From positions 29,543,979 to 29,607,978 of the forward strand of contig NC_088302.1 in NCBI RefSeq assembly GCF_032854445.1: 64,000 nucleotides of DNA, read 5' to 3'. This stretch comes from Liolophura sinensis (taxonomy: Eukaryota; Mollusca; Polyplacophora; Chitonida; Chitonidae). The notes beneath the pieces are model-generated. The model was not told the origin of the DNA. It did no database searches and saw only the letters and a list, made by a program, of their open reading frames with translations. This document shows positions 52,001 to 61,000 of this stretch, piece after piece; position 1 is the first letter of the stretch, and every line of letters starts with the position of its first letter. The position numbers and the translations under genes were made by a program.

Positions 52001-55000
52001 ACACATACTGAACACCGATTTCACGTGATATGATAACATTATATGCATTGCAGTGAAAATCGCTCATATATAACTTTTCAAAGTTTATGGGAAAGCTTAT
52101 TTTATGTGTTCATCGAACTAAGTTTACATGAATTATATGTCTGACATGTACCGCCACGCTAAGTACCTACGAAATCTTTATTAGTGATTATTCTCCACGT
52201 CAACAGGCGACAAGCCACCTTGATTAGGTCTGTGTGTTTGCAATAAATTCCGGGCTCACGATACCCGAATATTTACATGAGAACAGAGAGCAATGTTCCT
52301 GATCCATTTGGGTGTGCGTGGCGGGTATGTTAATTTAGCTTCAGCCAGGAATATCTGACACAGACCGGTGATAACGTGTTCGTCTCTAATTCCAACTGAC
52401 GGAGTGCAATTCGTTTGTCCTGTTTAAAATCACCTTACTAGAGATTTAGACAACAGATGCAAGGGTCATTAAAACAAAGTTACACACAGGGTTCAAGTAG
52501 CGCCCTCCCTGAGGTCGCATTGAGCTCGGGTTTCCCCCCTGGCCTTCTTGTTGATTGGAACGATCCAACGTCTTTTGCAATCTCCAGCCTTTGACGGCGG
52601 GTTGCCGACTTTGCCCAGGTTTAATATGTGAGAGTGCGTGTTGGCCAACCATTGGATCACAGCATTTGGCTTCCTGGGAGCTTTACGACCGTTATCAGCT
52701 AATTTACGGCTGTTTCTTGGTAAGTTATGGCACTCCACTGTTAGCAGGGAAGCCGGCGTAGAAAGTTCATTAGCCAAAGTGGCAGTCAGTAGTCCCCTCT
52801 GGGAATGACAACTACGACTATGACGTTATGTGAAAACACCTTAAATTTGTCCAAATTGAGGTGTTTATGCGTGCGTTGACATGCCGCATCTTTGAAGCAC
52901 CTGGCTTTGTAAAATATGGAGCCTATTAGTCGAGCACGAATCAAAACTAAAAAACCCTGTAATATTGCGAACTCGCATCAGCCATTTAAAATATGAATAT
53001 GTCCCGTATAAAAAGTGAAAACTGCGATTAGCATAAACATAATTTACAAAGGAGGTCTAAAGAGGTTTTCTATAAAACTTATTGCAAATACAGAGACAGT
53101 CACATATGTATGCAACTTACCGCCTGATTTTATTTTTCTTGAACTTGGTGAAAATTTGTAACACAATCCATAGTCTGTAAAAATTTCTGTAAAATTTTGT
53201 ATTCCACAAGGTCTGCCAGCCCACGTGCAACTGAAAAAAGAAGTAAACACTAGAACGATAACCATGGTAAATGTGCGCACTAATATATAATCCAATATAA
53301 GACCTCTTCAAACTCATACACGTTCTGTATCAAGTGTATGTATATATACAAAACATTCGTTTCCGTACTAGATATTCTTCAGAAGATTTCTGTCCACATA
53401 TTCTGGGCCAAACTGACTTAGCTATGTATAAGGCACTCTCTTTTGCGAGACTTTTTCAAAATAGTTCCCTCCACATATTTAGGCCCAAAATCACACTTAC
53501 CTATGTACAAAGCACTCCTTTCTGTGAGACATCTGCCTCATAAAGTCACTGTATGATTTGTTTAAAGGGGATGTTTTTGTGAGAGCTTGTGTAAAACTTA
53601 ATCCTCGCCTGTCTTTCTTCCCGTGCACAACATCATGTAAAAAACTATACAGTTCGGTTTTATTGGCCTCTGTAATTCTGCAAAGAAAAATAATTCCCAT
53701 ATTTGTTTATAGGAAATTTTACAAACGTAGATATTCTGCAAATCCTGATCGCCTCATTCGGAAGGAGTAAAACATGCATGATATATAACTGTATAATTTA
53801 TTATACATATTTGGGCATAACGATCAACCAGTACAACTACATGAAGCCATTTGACAGCTGTAATAAATCATTTATCTCGAATATAAACATAAAATTCATT
53901 CATACATTTTGAATAAAGCATTAAAGATGTATTCCTGGCCAATCGCTGAGATTAATTGTCCCAGTAAGTATTGATTCACTTTCCACTTTACTTTTTAAGT
54001 TAGCCACTTGGTAAACACCAATGTTAATCAACATTATACACAAGAAATTTTCCTCTGTTTCTTATGCAGTAAGGTAACTGCCAAGCGTAGAACTCTACAT
54101 GGATGTATATTACAGCTCTACAGAAAACAGAACAGGCTGAAAAATAAGCGAACACTTGGGAAATTCTGTTATGGGCGTGTTGCGTCCATGCCATCGCCTA
54201 CGTTGCATCAGTCAAGACCCAACCATTAAACACGCTGTATTCAGACAAGCAATTTCCACAACGGTGCTAAAATGATTTACATTTCCATAAAGAGAGCAGA
54301 CTTGCTGTATATTTTATTCATATACGCAAGTTTTATTGTGGTCCGAGCAAACTACAAAAAAAAATTTAATCTGTTTAATTTAACAGAAAGTCTGTTATCT
54401 GAGTGATAATAAAATATATGCTGTTATTTGCAGCATATTATTCTGTTAAATATAATACAAATATTTTATTATTTCAACATAGCCATTCAATTAGGCTAGC
54501 AGGATATTATGTTAAATGCGACACATTATTTTGTTATTATGACAGAACATATTCCAGCATCACTCAGACAACTTAGACTCTCAGCATTTCTGTTAAATCG
54601 AATAAATTAATTTTAGTATTTGAGTGTATGAAGACAGCCTATCCTTTTCTGTTTCAAAACAAAAATAGAAAGCAGACGCGACAATAACAACCATACAACT
54701 GTGTGTTTGGTTGATAATTTAAGATTTTAAATTTAGATCAGACAAAACTCAGAGGTGTTATGAAGCTCCTTATCTTAACCTACATGTATGTTTGGCCTAC
54801 AGAATCTATAGATATATCATCAGATATGAGGAATCAGTGTAGAGTAGTCTGCATGGACAAAGTAGGTCTATTGTCTCTCACTTATTGTCAAGTATAGAAT
54901 TCCGGTAAAACTAAGTTAAGAACTACTTTTTTTTACTCCCAATGCTATGAATGTGAAGACTAAACTTTAAAGCGGTCGCACAATTTTCAATTTATTTCTA

Positions 55001-58000
55001 TTTAATAAGGTGTTATATAACTGAAAATATATATTATTTCTTGGATGAAAATACCCAGGAGCATTTGTTTACACGATACGATTTGCATTGTGCTATATTT
55101 AACAAACAAAAGTGGTCAGCAGTTATGGCCACCACCAACAGCAACTTTGTTTGGACAACTGCTAGTCGTGAAAACAGCAATTGAGTTTACATATGTTGAA
55201 GCGGTTGAATAGGTTGAATAGAGCCTCTGTGGCCTATAAGATCGCCCTATTCTTGGGGCTTATTTGTCCAGTTTCCATGGCAACTTGAGGTGTTCGTGTA
55301 AACCTTACTTCCCTTGATGACCGTTCAAAGAAAGGTGCACATTAAAAATACCTGAGCAACAGCCCTGCAAAAATAGCGCTACCATCTATCCAAGAAAAGA
55401 CAAGAGACGGGCACTGGAGTAAAATGGCTTCTTGTCGTTTTAAGATTCTATACTGTTCACACGGGGAGGGGCCAACATGGCAAGCACTGTTCATCTTTTC
55501 TGTTTTATAGTCACCAAAGACCCTCAGCTGTGTAGAATTTCTAAAGCTAAAGGTTGGATGTAGATTTTCAGTTCCTGAGCACAATACAAAACGTGAAGAG
55601 AGGCCATATACAGTGAGACATGCAGACCTACGGGCACTTCAGTGCAAGATAATGCTTTTACTAGGGCGTGTTGATTCTGAAGTCCCTGTCCTAGCTGTAA
55701 GCTGTCCACTGGAGCATCCCTCTGGCTACTATTGACTTCCCAATCGCTCATATAATCCGAAACTTGATAAAATGTTCTATTGTCTATGATGACAATGTGT
55801 TGTGCCGAGTCGATCTCCGCGCGCGCCCACATCCCTTTATTCACTTGTCGTGTTCTAAGTGAGAATCCGACATTCCCGTTATCATGGGATCACCTTAAAT
55901 AGCTAATTGCCAACATGTCGTATTTCAAAGACGGTTTTATTGCCATATATTGATTTCCTTCTCAAACGCAGAATTACTTGTACCACAGCCAAACAATTCC
56001 GTCAGCTTCAAACTATCACACCATTCTAGATTGGAAGTTAAATCTGAAGCACAGCTGACAACCGGATCGTGAATGTTTTATAAGGGCATCTTTTATCTCT
56101 GTGGGTAGAAATAGTGTCCTGCTAAAGCATTTTGTCTTCACCTTTAGCTGGAGCGTTAGAAGGGCACGGCGCACAGATATAATTGTAATGGAATATAATG
56201 GTGAGAACAACAAGAAAAAACCCTCAGTAAGTGAATATCTTCAAGTATCTTGTGAACATATTGGCATTCCTCGTTATCCATTAGCTAAACATCCCGTTGC
56301 ATTCTGGGATATTCAGTGAGACATCCGGTCGGTGAATTCGTTCCTTCCCTCTACATATACTGGGACTAAGTGCCCATCAACTAAATATGGAGGCCACTCA
56401 ATAGAGAAAAGAAGCGATGACTAAGTTCCAAAGCCATTCGTCAAATCCAAAGACAAACGCAAAGTCGCTTTCTGTCTTCAGGCTCATCACAAACGAGGCA
56501 ATTACCGTCTCAAACTGGGGACATAAGGGGAAGTCTACGCCATCATTAGGCCCATGGTTGAAGCTCTTTAACTCGTCAAGTTAGAATAGATGATATCAGG
56601 AAAAAAATAGCCGCACCAGTACGTTAGCGAGAGATTTCGGGAGCGAGTTAGGCGCAATCGAGGCAAGTGGAAGCATACTTGCAGAGATAGGCTGATAAGG
56701 GATAATCGGCCTCGGCAGTTCTTTAGGTGGTGGGACACTCTCCCCGGGTCGACAATCTCGGCTGATTGCGTCCACTGTTTTCACCCAAAGATACTCTAAA
56801 AGCTTTGTGATGGCGCACAATAGAGGACAATTAGAGAGGGGTTTCCCACTCCACTGGGATACATCCAGGGCAATTCTGACGGGAAGCTAAATTGTGGGTC
56901 AGTGAGATTTCGTTGACTGACAATACCATGTACTCATCGCTGCCGTAATGCGCTGTGCTTTGTATCGAATCAGCTGATGAACGATTCGTCACTTTTTACA
57001 ATGTTTTTGGCCTCATTCCTGTTGGATTAGGCATCGCATTTTTAAAAACATGCCGAGAGATGTTGAGCAAATGTCTTTGTACATGGAGTATTGCTAACGA
57101 TAAAATTGGAAAATGGGCGACCGAAAGGTTACGCGGTTGTACTGCCGAAGTTTTGTCTTCAACGGATCGACAAACAATCTGATTCCAATGAGGTTAGGAT
57201 TTTATGACAGCTTTCATTGAAATCAATAAGTTGGTGGCTATAATTATAAATCATTATTAGGTACTGTCTCAATGATAACAAGAAACTAGACCGTACCCTC
57301 ACAAGCTACATATAGGCTGTGGCAAACGTCACGTTCCAAGAGTTTTATTATAATAATGACTATAGTTAGTCCGGTTTGCAGCTTGATTAAGAAACGCAGT
57401 TTTAAAGGATATAAGGAATTGCGTTTTGATGTTCAACAGATTGCAAATATGCAAGATGGTGTTATGTAATGCATATTTCTGTTAGATTTTGTTTAAAAAA
57501 GTTTTGGAAATAGAAAAAAAAGTCCATTAAATGATTAAGGGCATTTTATAGACAAATAGAACAAACCACTACGCATGGGCGCGTCGTAGATATATGTGCT
57601 TACAATAATGCTGATTGACAGGGCATGTCACAATTTAGATTCCTTCCCTGCTTTTTAAATCGGGGTTTGATGTGGTGGACACCGGTATTGTTGATCAATA
57701 TAAACCCACTGGTGTAGAACGGTGTGTGTATCCCGACAAATTAAAAAGCCGAGATGAGAATTTTATCCTTTTCTCCTTGGACCAGTTTACGTTTCTTTAA
57801 AACCAGTATGATTTTTAAGGGAACAGGGTAGACATCCTAAAATGGCATCGACCCTATCGCCTTCGTTGAAACCATAATCGTATAATTTTACATTATAATT
57901 AAAGACGTACAGCGTAGAGAGAAGCGACGACAGTGTGATAGCTGACAAATAGATGTGGACAGCACCGGTAATTTATCGAATAAAATAAAAGTTTTATTGT

Positions 58001-61000
58001 TTCTATTATCGAAGGTTTCTCGTCCTCAAGCAAAGTTTCTATGAGTTTGTGGTCTGTGATAACAATCTACTTTCAGAAGTTTAAGGGTTTGAACGTTTAG
58101 GTCACCAAAATCTCCAGGAAAATCTCACAAAGACTGTGACTAACCCAGCACAAGTCTAGCGATGCCTCAATCAAAGCCATGTTCAGTGATGAAAAATGCA
58201 GGACAGATTTGTTCTCCGTAGGTCATCAATAGGCCTACCATACTCCTTACAGCGCATGTGGCGCTCTCTACCCTCTCTTTACATCACTGCAACCAGTAGA
58301 CACATTTGACCTTGGGAGTCTGTGTGACGCACGAAGACTTGTCTACACTTTGTCCCATCACTGGCGTTCTTGTGCTAAACTATTTTATCAACATTCATCA
58401 ATAAAATTGTCTCAGCTGTTGGTTAGAGTCATGTTGTACATACTTTAGATAAAGAGAATGCCTGTGTATAAAGTAATATTAGAAACAAAGGTTGAGGCAG
58501 AGTTTTTGTCTTTTCTGACATCACTTCCCTGCCTCATCACCGTAACCCCAGTGACCTCGGCGTTGTTCAAGATTTCTGTACAAGTTTTGCTAGTGGTGAG
58601 TGTGATGTAAAGCGAAAGTAGAGAGCGACGCATGCACTGTAAGGAGTATACTTCAATACATGATTTAGCTGAGTTCCATGGCAGGCCTAGCTTAGATGAA
58701 ATGGAATATGCTCGTTTTGAATGAGGTTTGGAAGTGTGTTGTTATTATAGACTTAAAATACCTCTTCACGGTCAGTTTACGAGTCATACGATAGGGTCAA
58801 ACTTGAGGTTTAGATTCTACTACTGAACACACAGTCGGGCGCATAGTCTATCCTGTGCAATGTATAATCTATACTTTACACCCTTCGTGTACGGAAGTAC
58901 CATCGGCCGTAGGGTAGGTGCCACTTACACAGGGTTATGTTTATAATCACGATGCAAAAGGTAATACGGATCATGGGTGATCAATTAATATCACCTCTGT
59001 GCGTAATTATATGAATGGACTGAATCAAACACTTCCTGCAGACATATACTCGGTTAAGTGTCGTTTTGCATGCTTGTAAATCTTACTCAGCGATATTTGT
59101 GCAAGTGATAATTCAGAGTGCAGATTATGGTTGCCTCTCATAATTGTTTGCGCTCTCCATCACTGTAATATGATTATTAGCTTATGTTATTGTGTTTTTT
59201 ATTTTTTCTATAACATACTTTTGTGACTTTTCTCAGAGATTAACTGAAGAATTTAACCAGCTAAGTTTTGAGTTCAAAGTTAGAAATCTATCCAATCTTG
59301 GCGCATATCAGTCGTTCGAATACCACTCGTCAACCATAATGATGTATGTTCCACGCCAGTAATTACGTTTTAAAGCAATGTTCAACGCAAACTACTAAAC
59401 AACGAAGAAAATATACAAAATAAGAAATTAGGAGTCATGTGAAAAAATGCAGAGAACAGTTTTCAATGGCGCTGCATGAGAAGGAGTGCTGTAGGCACTT
59501 AAATTTCGTGTTCCATACTAAGTTATGTATTTCTTTATCGCTTGTATCGGCCTGCAATATTTGCAACGTGGCGATACTATTCAACCCGCTACAGACACTA
59601 CCACTAAACCGGGGCTAATGTACATGGTCAAGGACAGTTACGGTGCAAGTTCTTGAAATGGCGGCCTTGAAATGGCGTGAAGCTATTAGTATGCTAGATG
59701 AGTGACTTACTTAGCACTTGATACAGAAAAATCTGCTTCTCTTTTTTCAAGCATGAGTATAAATCAGTTTTAATGGCAGACAGAATTGTTTGTTTTATGT
59801 CTCATAAATAATTCAGTGTTAATCGTGTAGGTTGTGACATTTACTTTGTGTTTAAATATTTATACTTTTCAAGTTTAATTTAATTGATTAAAGAGCTGTG
59901 ATTTAAAACGCGACATTGAACAAACAGGACAGGCCTGAATCAAGCAATAGTTTAACGTAAGTAGCCCTGTTAAACTGTAAGCGTTATCTTATAAACTAGC
60001 AATTGTTTATTGGATAATTCATTTGTCTGTCTTTTGCGGAAATGACATTGACAACTACAGAAAGGTGTGCTCTACGTGATAAAAATGAAAGAAGCACAAC
60101 AACTATACACATACACACCAATTTCATGAAAACCTTCATATACAAGAGGCGACTTTAGCCTAAGTTAAAGGGTATGCATATATATTATGATATTGTGCGT
60201 TTCAGAATCAGCTGTACAATTTTAGAGTGCACGCCATCGTCATATAAAGTCACATAGATTGCTAGTTCTCTTGTGCCCTGCAGAGGACAAGGTGTCCCGA
60301 GGCGGGTACTTAATTATGCCGTTAATAAACACGGTTTAGACTGGCTGACATGAACTCTGGGCGGATAATGAACAAGGGTTACCTCTGTATGCTGGGGTGA
60401 GATCATTTCGGTATCTAGAGAATACCGCCAGGTTTATCTGTACAGAGAAATGCAGAGCAATATCAATATTGGCGGTTCTTATAACGTATCCGATCGGAAT
60501 TGGAATCTGGGTAATGGACAGTCTTTATGGCATGTCGCTACCGATCGCTTTGGGCCTAGGGGAGACCGACCAGATCTTTCATGTGCGTCAAAATTAAACC
60601 GGGGGTCCGACAGAGCGCGTGCTGTCCAGATTGCAAGCGAAAAGCCTAGAGAATCCTTCACGTATGCCAGAGACAAACGATGCTGTGGCAAACTGCGGCG
60701 AGGCTTCGGTCTGCAGGCTTTGAAGGGAACTGCCGATCGATGAACCTGCATACTGGGGAAGGGAGGGGGAACAAGACTAAGGCCTTGTAAGTTACAGTAA
60801 AGCCTGATAAGTGTTCTAGTGAGGGCGGACAGCGACGACCCCACCGGCAAAGATTGGTGATGAACTTCGTTTACTGGGACACTACACCCCGTATCTCGGC
60901 TGAGGACATCTGGCAGACTGGTTTGGTTAAAGGATCCTCATCTCAAGACCGTTCAGTGGCATAGCGGGCGAAGGTGGCTGCACTAGTTTTCATGTCATTC

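Noticed and set aside
60450-60850. Overlapping ~100-codon frames on both strands in a GC-richer patch
   Set aside because: Overlapping frames on opposite strands, no family resemblance and no splice support. They lie in the channel's long intron.
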